Assembly: GCF_900108855.1 (NCBI RefSeq)
Contig: NZ_FNXY01000006.1
Span: forward strand, 1-64,000
Reading direction: 5' to 3'
DNA from: Dyadobacter koreensis
GTDB taxonomy: Bacteria > Bacteroidota > Bacteroidia > Cytophagales > Spirosomataceae
Length of the DNA: 64,000 nt
Part shown: positions 25,586 through 33,567 of the stretch, in pieces
How positions within the stretch are numbered: position 1 is the first letter of the stretch
Layout: the number at the start of each line of letters is the position of its first letter
Position numbers and translations under genes: made by a program
The notes under the pieces: generated by a model
The model's input: the letters and a program-made list of their open reading frames with translations, nothing else
What the model was told of the DNA's origin: nothing
Databases searched by the model: none

Positions 25586-25607
25586 ATTTAAACCGAACGG
25601 TTTAAAT
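25586..25607. promoter_or_regulatory. TetR-type operator palindrome 2
   Basis: ATTTAAACC-GAAC-GGTTTAAAT is a perfect 9-bp inverted repeat upstream of the MFS gene. It shares the TTAAACCGAAYGGTTTAA core with the copy after tetR. This is the best candidate for the site through which TetR controls the efflux operon. Confidence 0.7.
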
Positions 25608-25634
25608 AGACTTACTTGATTCTTTAAGTTTTTG

Positions 25635-25651
25635 GATTCAATTATTGAATC
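25635..25651. promoter_or_regulatory. third palindrome in the MFS promoter region
   Basis: GATTCAAT-T-ATTGAATC is a perfect 8-bp inverted repeat, unrelated to the TetR cores. It could be a site for another regulator such as the HxlR- or AraC-type proteins nearby. Confidence 0.4.
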
Positions 25652-25750
25652 TGTGAATAACCCCGATCTTAAGATCTGCGGTATGCGAAAATGTAAGATG
25701 TAATAAAAATAAAAAGTACATAATCAAACTGATACACTTAACTCAGAACA

Positions 25751-26953
25751 ATGAAAACAACAAATAAAAGAGCCGCTTATGTCGGTTGTTTAGGTATGAT
25801 CTCCATAATAAGTACAGAATTTGGAGTAATTGGTATACTTCCCCAGCTTGCAGAATTTTATGGGATAAATATAGATACGGCGGGCTACTTACTAAGTGCG
25901 TTTGCATTAATTATCGCATTAACGGGACCGTTTATTGTTTTATATACTTCAAGATTCGACAGAAAAAAAATGATGTTATTAGCGATCCTTATTTTTGTCG
26001 CAAGCAATTTTTTATCAGCGTTAGCTCCACCATATTGGGTTTTAATACTGCTACGTGTATTACCATCGTTTTTACATCCGGTGTTTATTTCGATATCCAT
26101 TGCAACAGCAATTGATAATGCTGCAAAAGAGTTTCAACCCCGCTTGATGAGCATAGTAATTGGGGGTATTGCGGTGGCACAAGTCACAATTATTCCACTA
26201 TCAACATACATTTCAGGAACTTTCAACTGGACAGCATCATATATTGTTCAAGGCACAATCAGTTTGATCGCCACAGTAGCAGTCTACTTTTTACTTCCAA
26301 GCACTTCATTAAAGGTGGAAAAGTCCATCGGTCTGCAGACGAGTATTCTTAAGTATAAGCCCTTCATTTTAAGTATTATAACCAATTGCCTGATAATTGC
26401 CGCATGGTTCAGTACATACGGGTATTTTGCAGAATATCTGTCAAAAACCAGGGGACTAAATGAGCGTGAGATCAGCTACATGCTGTTCTTATTCGGAGTG
26501 ATGGGTGTAATTTCCAATTTTCTTGCTGGAAAACTACTCAGTAAGAATTTGACAAATACAACAGTATTGTTCCTGTTCGGAACCATTTTACTGCCATTAC
26601 TTTTCACGTTTAGCGATAAGTCGATCTACACTACCGCAGGCATAGTTTGCATTTGGGGTATTATGTATGGGCCATGTTTTCTTACTACGCTGGCTTACGT
26701 TCTATCAGCAGCTCCAGATGCCAAAGAATTCGCTAATAGCATACAAATATCTAGCGGAAACTTAGGCGTAACACTTGGTACAGTTGTAAGCGGATTGTTT
26801 ATAGGGCAATACACCGCCACTATGGCTCCCTGGATCGGGGCAGCATTTGGCGTTACTGCCATGGGTTTTATTTTCTGGCGTAGTTTAATAGAGAAAAGAT
26901 CGGCAACCATAAATATATCCGAGACTTTAAATGACACAACAATTCATAATTAA
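25751..26953 (+). CDS. MFS drug efflux transporter (DHA1 type)
   Basis: A 400-residue integral membrane protein with about 12 hydrophobic segments. It begins GMISIISTEFGVIGILPQLA (TM1) and has the motif-A-like loop YTSRFDRKKMMLLAI after TM2 and the motif-C-like GGIAVAQVTIIPLSTY region. The layout matches YdhP/AraJ-like proton-driven exporters. It opens the operon MFS-AKR-SDR-SnoaL and follows a promoter zone with three palindromes, so it is probably induced when the TetR protein binds a toxic compound. Confidence 0.9.
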   Translation: MKTTNKRAAYVGCLGMISIISTEFGVIGILPQLAEFYGINIDTAGYLLSAFALIIALTGPFIVLYTSRFDRKKMMLLAILIFVASNFLSALAPPYWVLILLRVLPSFLHPVFISISIATAIDNAAKEFQPRLMSIVIGGIAVAQVTIIPLSTYISGTFNWTASYIVQGTISLIATVAVYFLLPSTSLKVEKSIGLQTSILKYKPFILSIITNCLIIAAWFSTYGYFAEYLSKTRGLNEREISYMLFLFGVMGVISNFLAGKLLSKNLTNTTVLFLFGTILLPLLFTFSDKSIYTTAGIVCIWGIMYGPCFLTTLAYVLSAAPDAKEFANSIQISSGNLGVTLGTVVSGLFIGQYTATMAPWIGAAFGVTAMGFIFWRSLIEKRSATINISETLNDTTIHN

Positions 26954-27063
26954 AATTTTTCACGCATTCATTGATCTAAACAAACATAGGCCTCAATTTT
27001 CTACGTGGTATCAATAACATGATCCATAAATGTCGCAGGAATTAAAGACAGAATTATAATAAA

Positions 27064-27900
27064 ATGGAAAACACATTAAACTATAAAATTGGAGGCATCG
27101 AAATCAACCGTTTAGGATACGGTGCGATGCAGCTGACAGGCAAAGACGTCTTTGGGGAAGTCGCTGATCGTGAAAACGCTAAAAAGGTATTACAATCTGC
27201 TGTTGAAGCGGGCGTAAGCTTTATTGACACAGCGGAAGCCTATGGTCCAAAATTGAATGAGACCTTAATTGCAGAAGCACTGTATCCCTACAAAGCAGGA
27301 CTCCTGATCGCCACCAAAGGTGGATTTAACAGACCCGGGCCTGGACAATGGATTCCTAATGGTTCACCAGATCATATTACCCAAAACATCGAAGGAAGTT
27401 TAAAACGGTTAAAAGTGGACACGATCGACCTATGGCAATTACATCGGATTGATCCCAACGTAGATGTTGAAGAAACGCTGGCTCCTGTTGCTGATGCAGT
27501 AAAGGCAGGAAAAATACGTTATGTAGGGCTTTCAGAAGTTACCGTTGATCAGATCAAACAAGTACAACAAATATTGCCGATCGTTTCTGTGCAAAATTTG
27601 TATAATCTGGCAGACAGGCGATGGGAAAATGTCTTGGACTACACCGAGCAGCAAGGTTTAGCCTTTATTCCATGGTTTCCTCTTGCATCAGGTCCAGATA
27701 AATTGGAGGCGAAGATCAGATCTATAGCTGCGACGCATCAAGCTACAACAGCACAAATTGCTTTAGCCTGGCTTTTAAAACGTTCATCAAATATCTTGTT
27801 GATCCCCGGAACAAAATCGATCACTCACCTGCACGACAATCTTAAAGCAGCAGACATCATTTTGTCAGATGAGGAATTGGCAACTCTTTCCGCTCAATAG
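27064..27900 (+). CDS. aldo/keto reductase
   Basis: A 278-residue NADPH-dependent oxidoreductase with the TIM-barrel pattern of the family. The catalytic tetrad is complete: Asp55 and Tyr60 in FIDTAEAYGP, Lys85 in IATKGG and His127 in LWQLHRID. The cofactor-binding end shows IPGTKSITHLHDNLKA. It reduces aldehydes or ketones; the substrate is unknown. It follows the MFS gene by 110 bases and precedes an SDR, which fits joint detoxification of a carbonyl compound. Confidence 0.93.
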   Translation: MENTLNYKIGGIEINRLGYGAMQLTGKDVFGEVADRENAKKVLQSAVEAGVSFIDTAEAYGPKLNETLIAEALYPYKAGLLIATKGGFNRPGPGQWIPNGSPDHITQNIEGSLKRLKVDTIDLWQLHRIDPNVDVEETLAPVADAVKAGKIRYVGLSEVTVDQIKQVQQILPIVSVQNLYNLADRRWENVLDYTEQQGLAFIPWFPLASGPDKLEAKIRSIAATHQATTAQIALAWLLKRSSNILLIPGTKSITHLHDNLKAADIILSDEELATLSAQ

Positions 27901-27926
27901 ATCAGGTAGATCAAAACCATACTTCA

Positions 27927-28721
27927 ATGAAAACAACATCAAATATTGAAAATCCCCGATCTGGCGATGACCGCTTCATCCCGATGACGCTCGTAGGTAA
28001 GAAGGCACTCGTGACCGGCGGCAGCCGTGGTATTGGCGCGGCGATCGCAAAGACACTTGCAGCAGAAGGCGCTGCCGTTGCGATCACGTATGAAAAGTCA
28101 AAGGACCAGGCCGACGCGGTTGTTCTAGAAATTAAGGCCCTTGGCCGCATCGCCGTAGCGATTCAGGCCGACAGCGCGGATACCGGAGCAATCCAGGCTT
28201 CGGTCGACAAAGCGGTTGCTGAACTTGGTGGCCTTGACATCCTTGTTAACAACGCCGGGATCATCCGGATGAATGATCTCGCCAATATGGCGATCGAGGA
28301 TATTCAGGCTCTTCTCGATGTCAACGTGCGCGGGCCGATAGTTACGAGCAAGGCTGCGCTGCCCCATCTAAAAGAGGGCGGCAGCATCATCACAATCGGT
28401 AGCTACTTCGCAGATCGCGTGCCGTATGGTGTCTTGGGCATCTACGTGGCGACGAAGTCTGCTCTTACTGGATTTAACCAAGGACTTGCTCGCGAACTTG
28501 GGCCTAAAGGCATAACCGCGAACATTGTCCAGCCTGGCTCGATCGACACGGATATGAACCCGGCCAACGGGCCCTTTGGCGATCCAATGCGCCAGCTGAC
28601 CGCTTTGGGCCGCTTTGGTTCAGGTGCCGAGATCGGGCGCGCGGTCGCATATCTGTCCAGCGACAAAGCTCGATACATTACCGGCACTACGCTGACAGTT
28701 GACGGTGGCGCTAACGCCTAA
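27927..28721 (+). CDS. short-chain dehydrogenase/reductase
   Basis: A 264-residue NAD(P)-dependent oxidoreductase of the classical SDR fold: TGGSRGIG (30-37) for cofactor binding, NNAG (108-111), catalytic Ser159, and Tyr173/Lys177 in YVATK. The C-terminal TVDGGANA is typical. The body (about 27960-28721) is visibly more GC-rich and uses GC-ending codons, unlike the AT-rich genes around it, and resembles proteobacterial members. The first ten codons are AT-rich. This looks like an import fitted behind a native start. It starts 26 bases after the AKR stop. Confidence 0.93.
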   Translation: MKTTSNIENPRSGDDRFIPMTLVGKKALVTGGSRGIGAAIAKTLAAEGAAVAITYEKSKDQADAVVLEIKALGRIAVAIQADSADTGAIQASVDKAVAELGGLDILVNNAGIIRMNDLANMAIEDIQALLDVNVRGPIVTSKAALPHLKEGGSIITIGSYFADRVPYGVLGIYVATKSALTGFNQGLARELGPKGITANIVQPGSIDTDMNPANGPFGDPMRQLTALGRFGSGAEIGRAVAYLSSDKARYITGTTLTVDGGANA

Positions 28722-28925
28722 GTAGGATTAGAACGTCCGGCGGTCTTCGTCGACTACCTCGAGCGAGAGAGGGAAGGTTTGGAAGCTCGCCGAAGCGGCA
28801 GTGGTGGATTTTGGGTTGCGGGCGTTGCTTTCCATCCCTCGGCAATCGGAAGGCTTAGCTCACATTAAAATGAAATAAAAATTAATAAACAATAATTACT
28901 AACAATTAAAATAAAAGGAAAAATC
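28722..28925 (+). other. GC-rich tail then AT-rich spacer
   Basis: The first 140 bases are GC-rich like the SDR gene but contain no gene. After about 28860 the sequence turns AT-rich up to the next start. The abrupt change looks like the edge of a transferred segment. Confidence 0.5.
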
Positions 28926-29351
28926 ATGGAAAAAGAGAAAATTATGGCTGATCAGAGCAGTTTCGCCGTAGTGAAACATTTTTACGACAGTTTCGTGCGG
29001 GGCGATATCGAGGCGGTTGTCGCAACCCTGAGTGATGACTTATATTGGCGTGAATCTGAAAACTTCTTACTTGGTGATCGCAATCCCTACTTGTCTCCAG
29101 ATGCAGTCGTTGAAGGCGTTTTTGGCCGCATCGCCAAAGAGTTTCAGAATTATATAGCGGGGCCTGACGAGTTGATCGACGGCGGCGATGCTATCGTGGC
29201 CGTTGGCCGATCGAAAGGCATCATGGCTACGACTGGAAAGCCATTCGATGCGCAATACATGCATGTCGTGCGTGTTGCTAACGGCAAGATTATAAGTTTT
29301 CATCAGGTGATCGATACACTTGAAGTGTGGCGTTCACAGCAAGTCGACTAA
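28926..29351 (+). CDS. SnoaL-like/nuclear transport factor 2 family protein
   Basis: A 141-residue protein with the cone-shaped SnoaL fold: VVKHFYDSFVRGDIEAVVAT helix, LSDDLYWRE, then FGRIAKEF and VVAVGRSKG-type strands, ending VANGKIISFHQVIDT. Members bind or isomerise small hydrophobic compounds. The first eight codons (MEKEKIMA) are AT-rich, while the body is GC-rich like the SDR, so both probably came in one transfer. A second Met at residue 7 may be the original start. Confidence 0.85.
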   Translation: MEKEKIMADQSSFAVVKHFYDSFVRGDIEAVVATLSDDLYWRESENFLLGDRNPYLSPDAVVEGVFGRIAKEFQNYIAGPDELIDGGDAIVAVGRSKGIMATTGKPFDAQYMHVVRVANGKIISFHQVIDTLEVWRSQQVD

Positions 29352-29375
29352 GCGTAAATAAGAAGCGGAAACTTA

Positions 29376-29610
29376 GGCCTGTGATGTTCATCCTTCTCGC
29401 TGCCGCTCTTACTTTATCACATTCCTCGCACTTTTGCCGTTGTTCATTTGGGGATACGCACTAATAAGCAAACGACTTGGAGAAATGGGTATACCGACTA
29501 CTTATCTGATCATTTCCGTAATCGAAAATACTTTGCAAGATTGGTCTTTTGGTTTAGTCAAGACGCATTTTCTAGCAGGTGATTTATCTTTGGGCATGAA
29601 ATTAAGTTAG
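29376..29610 (+). pseudogene. membrane protein fragment
   Basis: An ATG at 29384 gives MFILLAAALT. After a frame change near 29413 the reading continues FITFLALLPLFIWGYALISK, RLGEMGIPTTYLIISVIENT and ends LGMKLS at 29610. Two hydrophobic helices are visible. No family is recognised, and the product would be broken. Confidence 0.35.
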
Positions 29611-29653
29611 TTGTGCTCATCCTCTTTACTTATTCGTTTGATATTAACTTTTT

Positions 29654-29684
29654 AAGGCGCTAACAATATCTTAGCGCCTTTTTA
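29654..29684 (+). terminator. rho-independent terminator
   Basis: AAGGCGCTAA (29654-29663) and TTAGCGCCTT (29671-29680) form a perfect 10-bp stem, followed by a short T-run. It lies after the SnoaL gene and the membrane fragment and probably ends the efflux-detoxification transcript. Confidence 0.75.
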
Positions 29685-29702
29685 AATTAATGGTTAGCTA
29701 TA

Positions 29703-29882
29703 TTACAGCCTTCGGAACCATGATCCATGCTGGTCATGCCATTCATATTCAAAGCCGACTGCTATACGGTTTTCAGTAAATGCCCAAAGTTCTTTTTTAA
29801 GCTTGTAGCCAAGTTCATTCTTCCATTTGTTCGTTAAAAATACTTTTACTTCTTCACGGCCGGAAATCAACTCCGACCGATT
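29703..29882 (-). pseudogene. DUF1348 (NTF2-like) protein fragment
   Basis: The minus strand reads [20 protein letters not shown], then [30 protein letters not shown] and a stop at 29703. This matches the middle of DUF1348/NTF2-like proteins (W-x-N-R-x-E-F..., EYEWHD, WFR). Both ends are missing; an IS remnant begins at about 29890. It is dead. Confidence 0.6.
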
Positions 29883-29889
29883 GCTCTAT

Positions 29890-30710
29890 TCTGTGTTAGG
29901 GTGTCTTATACTGATACAGCTTGACAGTTTTGACTAAAAAACAGTTAAGACGAACAGTCACATACAGTCGTTACTCCAAAGCAGGGAGTACAGCGAAGAA
30001 TTAAAGGAAGAGGTGACCATTCGAATTCTTTTCGGAGGAGCAGATCCGGTCAATGTCATGGAATGTCTAAATATTTCCAGCATTTATGTCTTTAATAATT
30101 TCGTGAGTATTTGTCGAAAGAAAATAGAAAACGGATTAATTACATTGTATCCAATGGATGAAAAACAAAAACATAGCCTTCATGCAATTCAACAACTAAA
30201 CAAGGAATTAGAACGGGCAGTTAAGGATGCGAATCTGATGATTCTTGCATTAAACAATATGATAGACATCGCTGAAGCTGAGGGGACCGCCCCCCACGGC
30301 TGAAAATTAGTATCCGAAAAAGGCGTGGCCGCGGTGGCGAACCACCCAAACGGTGATAAGTTTACGTGAAAATCGTAATGCAGATGCAGGAGTCGAATGC
30401 CTTTGCAGACTAGCCGCCGGCGCCCCGGTTGGTTATAGCCGGCAATCATTTTATTCAAAACAACAATATCTTGCGCAGCAAAATCATGATCAACTACTGG
30501 TCCTGGACCTGGTAGCGGCAATACATCGTGATATTCCTGGACTGGGTTCACACAAATTGTACTGATTATTGGAACCGAGCCTGTGCGGCCCATTGTACGG
30601 TTGAGCGGAATTAAGCTGGGTAGAGATAAACTTCATTCCTTATTGCAAGCTTACAAATTGCTGGTACGATCAGCCAGGACAATACCTGAAACGACTAATC
30701 TTTTTTGAAC
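29890..30710 (+). mobile_element. IS3-family element remnant (orfA and part of orfB)
   Basis: The left end carries GTCTTATACTGATACAGCTT plus GACAG at 29903-29927. An OrfA-like frame follows (SLLQSREYSEELKEEVTIRI, then LNKELERAVKDANLMILALN, MIDIAEAE), stopping at 30303. The OrfB frame is in pieces: GYSRQSFYSKQQYLAQQ, AIHRDIPGLGSHKLY, then after a frame change GIKLGRDKLHSLLQAYKLLV and TIPETTN. Stops and shifts make it inactive. Its right end is lost where the LytTR gene begins (minus-strand stop at 30695). Confidence 0.75.
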
Positions 30711-31414
30711 TCATAAATAGCTTTCAGATTATCGGAAAACTGGCTTCCAATGGGTAGTTCTTTTTGAGCTACCCATATTTTCCTTTTTTGAAATGCCTCT
30801 ATTTTTTCAATGGAAACGATGTAGGACTGGTGAACCCTGCAGAACCGGTCTGTTGGCAAAAGAGCGTATATCCCCTTAACGTTCATCCGGGTTAGCACAG
30901 GGCCCTGTCTTGAGATCGTAAATATTTTAACATAGTCTTTCAGGCCTTCGATATACAGAATATCAGAGTATAGGATTTTAACCGTCTGATACTCGGACTT
31001 TACATATAGTGCGGCCAGCTGCTGATATGCTGATTTTCGCAGCGGCATTCTCAGCTGATGAAACGATAGTGCTTTACCGGCTGCGGCAAGAAGCCTTTCA
31101 AAAGAAATTGGTTTTAACAAATAATCGATCACATTCAGCTCGAATGCGCGGATAGCATACTGTTCGAAAGCCGTCGTAAGAATGACCATAGGCGGATTCT
31201 GCATTTGTGATAACAGCTGTAAACCTGAGAGCCCTGGCATGTGTATGTCTAAGAAAATCAGGTCGAAATCCTGATATTCGAGGACTCTCCGTGCATCCAA
31301 TGCACTCCGGCAAATTTTGACCATTTCAAGGGTTTCAATTTTACCGATGTCGTCTGCCAAAATTTCCAGGGCAAATGGTTCGTCATCCACTATCAGGCAT
31401 TTGATCTTATCCAT
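30695..31414 (-). CDS. LytTR-family response regulator
   Basis: A 239-residue two-component regulator. Residues 1-120 form the receiver domain with acidic pocket VDDEP (10-13), phospho-acceptor Asp56 in FLDIHMPG and Lys in LLKP. Residues 135-235 form a LytTR DNA-binding domain (ILYIEGLKDYVKIFT, RVHQSYIVSIEKIEAFQK, LPIGSQFSDNL). It overlaps the kinase gene by eight bases. The stop lies at the edge of the IS3 remnant. Confidence 0.95.
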   Translation of the reverse strand: MDKIKCLIVDDEPFALEILADDIGKIETLEMVKICRSALDARRVLEYQDFDLIFLDIHMPGLSGLQLLSQMQNPPMVILTTAFEQYAIRAFELNVIDYLLKPISFERLLAAAGKALSFHQLRMPLRKSAYQQLAALYVKSEYQTVKILYSDILYIEGLKDYVKIFTISRQGPVLTRMNVKGIYALLPTDRFCRVHQSYIVSIEKIEAFQKRKIWVAQKELPIGSQFSDNLKAIYEFKKD

Positions 31415-32528
31415 GCTTTAGGTTCAGTCTTAGTAGGACGGAAAACAACTTTTGGTCATTACGTATTATAAGCGTATGTGTCTGCGGGTAGTAAAGTTCA
31501 AGTCTTCTTTGCACATTCAGCAGTCCCTGACCTGTTCCTTTTATAAGTTCGTCATCTGCGAAATCAAAACACTGGTTTGTACAAGTAAATATTAGCTCAC
31601 GATCTTTCACGCTTAAATTGATCGCTACCTTAGAAGGTTCCTCGGAATGGACTCCAAATTTGAATGCGTTTTCGACAAAAGGCATGAACAAAAGCGGTTC
31701 AATTTTGATGTCCTGATCAAAGTCAACGCAAATCAACTGAACTTCTGCCTTCGGGTGAAGTCTTAGCTTCTGCAAGTTTACATATCTTTTTAAATTCTTT
31801 ACCTCATCCAGGAGCGCTACCTGATGATGCACCACATGGTAAAGCATATATCTTAAAATCTCGGATAGTTCCATCACTGAGGTTTCAGCCTGATCGGATT
31901 TGATTCTGGCCAGCCAACGAATATTATTAAGTGTATTAAAGAGAAAATGAGGGCTAATTTGCAGGCGCAGAACAGCTAGCTCTGCACTGGTCTTTTCATA
32001 AAGAATCTGTTGATTGAACTGCTGCTGATCAAGTCTGTCCGTTAATACAGCCCAAAGAGAACTTGATAGAAAGATTAATGCAAATAAGACCAGATTGGCC
32101 AAAAGCTGCTGCGGTGCCAGAAAATCACCTGCCAATACTTCTTGTAAAAAAGGATCGTTTCCTTCGGTTTTGGAAAGGTACATCCGCAGATCTGCCCTGA
32201 CCGCCTGCAGCAATAAATAATCAAGCAGCAGTACCATCAGAAACAGTAGCGGAAGGCACAGAAAGAACCGTAATGTATTTTTTGTCGATAATAACTGCGG
32301 CGTTAAATAGTGCAGGTTAAGATAAAACACCCCAATCAGTATCAGGTTGACAAAGGTCCTGGTAATGAACAGATAATTGACATAATACTGAGGAAGCTGT
32401 TTGAAAATAGGAAGAGGCAAAATAAGAGGAGAAGCGAAAAAAGCCAGCCACCCGGTGACATGCAGCCAAAACCGGTAGTTCAACAAAAAGCGTGGAGATG
32501 TAGGTTTTGGTATGGGCGGGGTGAACAT
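31407..32528 (-). CDS. LytS-type sensor histidine kinase
   Basis: A 373-residue membrane kinase. Four hydrophobic segments fill residues 20-160. The His_kinase motif LRLQISPHFLFNTLNNI holds the likely phospho-acceptor His194. The C-terminal ATPase part is short (PFVENAFKFGVHSEEP, GTGQGLLNVQRRLELYY). It should phosphorylate the LytTR protein encoded just downstream with an eight-base overlap. It follows the receptor/DUF4249 genes, so the pair may monitor their activity or substrate. Confidence 0.95.
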   Translation of the reverse strand: MFTPPIPKPTSPRFLLNYRFWLHVTGWLAFFASPLILPLPIFKQLPQYYVNYLFITRTFVNLILIGVFYLNLHYLTPQLLSTKNTLRFFLCLPLLFLMVLLLDYLLLQAVRADLRMYLSKTEGNDPFLQEVLAGDFLAPQQLLANLVLFALIFLSSSLWAVLTDRLDQQQFNQQILYEKTSAELAVLRLQISPHFLFNTLNNIRWLARIKSDQAETSVMELSEILRYMLYHVVHHQVALLDEVKNLKRYVNLQKLRLHPKAEVQLICVDFDQDIKIEPLLFMPFVENAFKFGVHSEEPSKVAINLSVKDRELIFTCTNQCFDFADDELIKGTGQGLLNVQRRLELYYPQTHTLIIRNDQKLFSVLLRLNLKHG

Positions 32529-32619
32529 ATTAGTATTTTTATTTTATTGTCGATACCCGTTGACAGTCTGTTTTGTTGCATAATGCCAATGAAACTTAGC
32601 AGCTTCCAATTTGAATTCG

Positions 32620-33555
32620 TCAAAAGTAAAATTTCTTTCCCAGGCCCGATACAGCAGCCACGTTGAAATATCCGACAGCGGCTGACCCATTCTTGTTTGC
32701 ATTGACGATGTTTGTTGAGACGTTAGCCAGGGGAGCAGAGGTGAAAAGTTCAGAGATGCCGCCCATCCGGTCGGCCTGCGAGACAACCTCAGCAAGATAA
32801 TTATAAGCCGAGAGATTGATGGAATGGATCTCGACGTAGATTGAATCACCGTTTACCAAAGGAGAAACAGGTCTGTCATCCTCGTCCAAATCGTTCGCAT
32901 TAACGCCCAGTCTGATTGGGGAAATAAATGTTACCCCATCAAAACCGCTGCCAGAGGAGACCCCGGCATCATAGGCTGTTGTAATTTCGCTGGCTTTGTT
33001 GAGCAGTTTTCCGTTTTTATAACCTCGCATCCAGTAGGTATCCCCCTTACCCGCCGGATCAGTTGCCCAAAATTCCGCACTGTAAGTATCATCCATCATT
33101 CCCTGTCCTTCCCGGTAGGATAAGGTAAGACTGTCCACTGGTGGAACGCGGTGCACCTCAGATGTTGCGGTAAATGTTTCTCCCTTGTAGATTACCATTA
33201 AGGTATAACTTCTGCCGACAACGCCGAGTACTTCTCCTTTCGCAGGATACCAGCTATAAGCACCAGTCACACTGGTTCTGTCCTCGGCGAATTCATATAC
33301 GCGCCCCTCGTTGTCTGTTACCGTTACCAAAGCCCCGGAAACAACCGGAGGTAGATTTTTATTGTCAAAATAGTCTTGTGAAAGCGTCAGGTAAATGTGC
33401 TGTGTTTCAGATTTATTATTGATCCAGGCATCAATATTCAGTATAGGGTCGGCTGAGGAAGTTTTTACGGTTATTTCATCATCACAAGCCCACAGAAGGA
33501 GAATACTCAGCATGCATAGTTGTCTTGCCCAGGTGCGGATGGCTGTTAATATCAT
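32620..33555 (-). CDS. DUF4249 domain lipoprotein
   Basis: A 311-residue protein with a lipoprotein signal (LCMLSILLLWAC, Cys24). The body matches DUF4249: ILNIDAWINNKSETQHIYLT, GALVTVTDNEGRVYEF, YTLMVIYKGETFTATSEV, VDSLTL. Such proteins are the surface partners of a class of TonB-dependent receptors. Here the receptor gene ends 12 bases upstream. Together they probably form an uptake complex of unknown substrate. Confidence 0.9.
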   Translation of the reverse strand: MILTAIRTWARQLCMLSILLLWACDDEITVKTSSADPILNIDAWINNKSETQHIYLTLSQDYFDNKNLPPVVSGALVTVTDNEGRVYEFAEDRTSVTGAYSWYPAKGEVLGVVGRSYTLMVIYKGETFTATSEVHRVPPVDSLTLSYREGQGMMDDTYSAEFWATDPAGKGDTYWMRGYKNGKLLNKASEITTAYDAGVSSGSGFDGVTFISPIRLGVNANDLDEDDRPVSPLVNGDSIYVEIHSINLSAYNYLAEVVSQADRMGGISELFTSAPLANVSTNIVNANKNGSAAVGYFNVAAVSGLGKKFYF

Positions 33556-33567
33556 ACAGGTTGTTTA

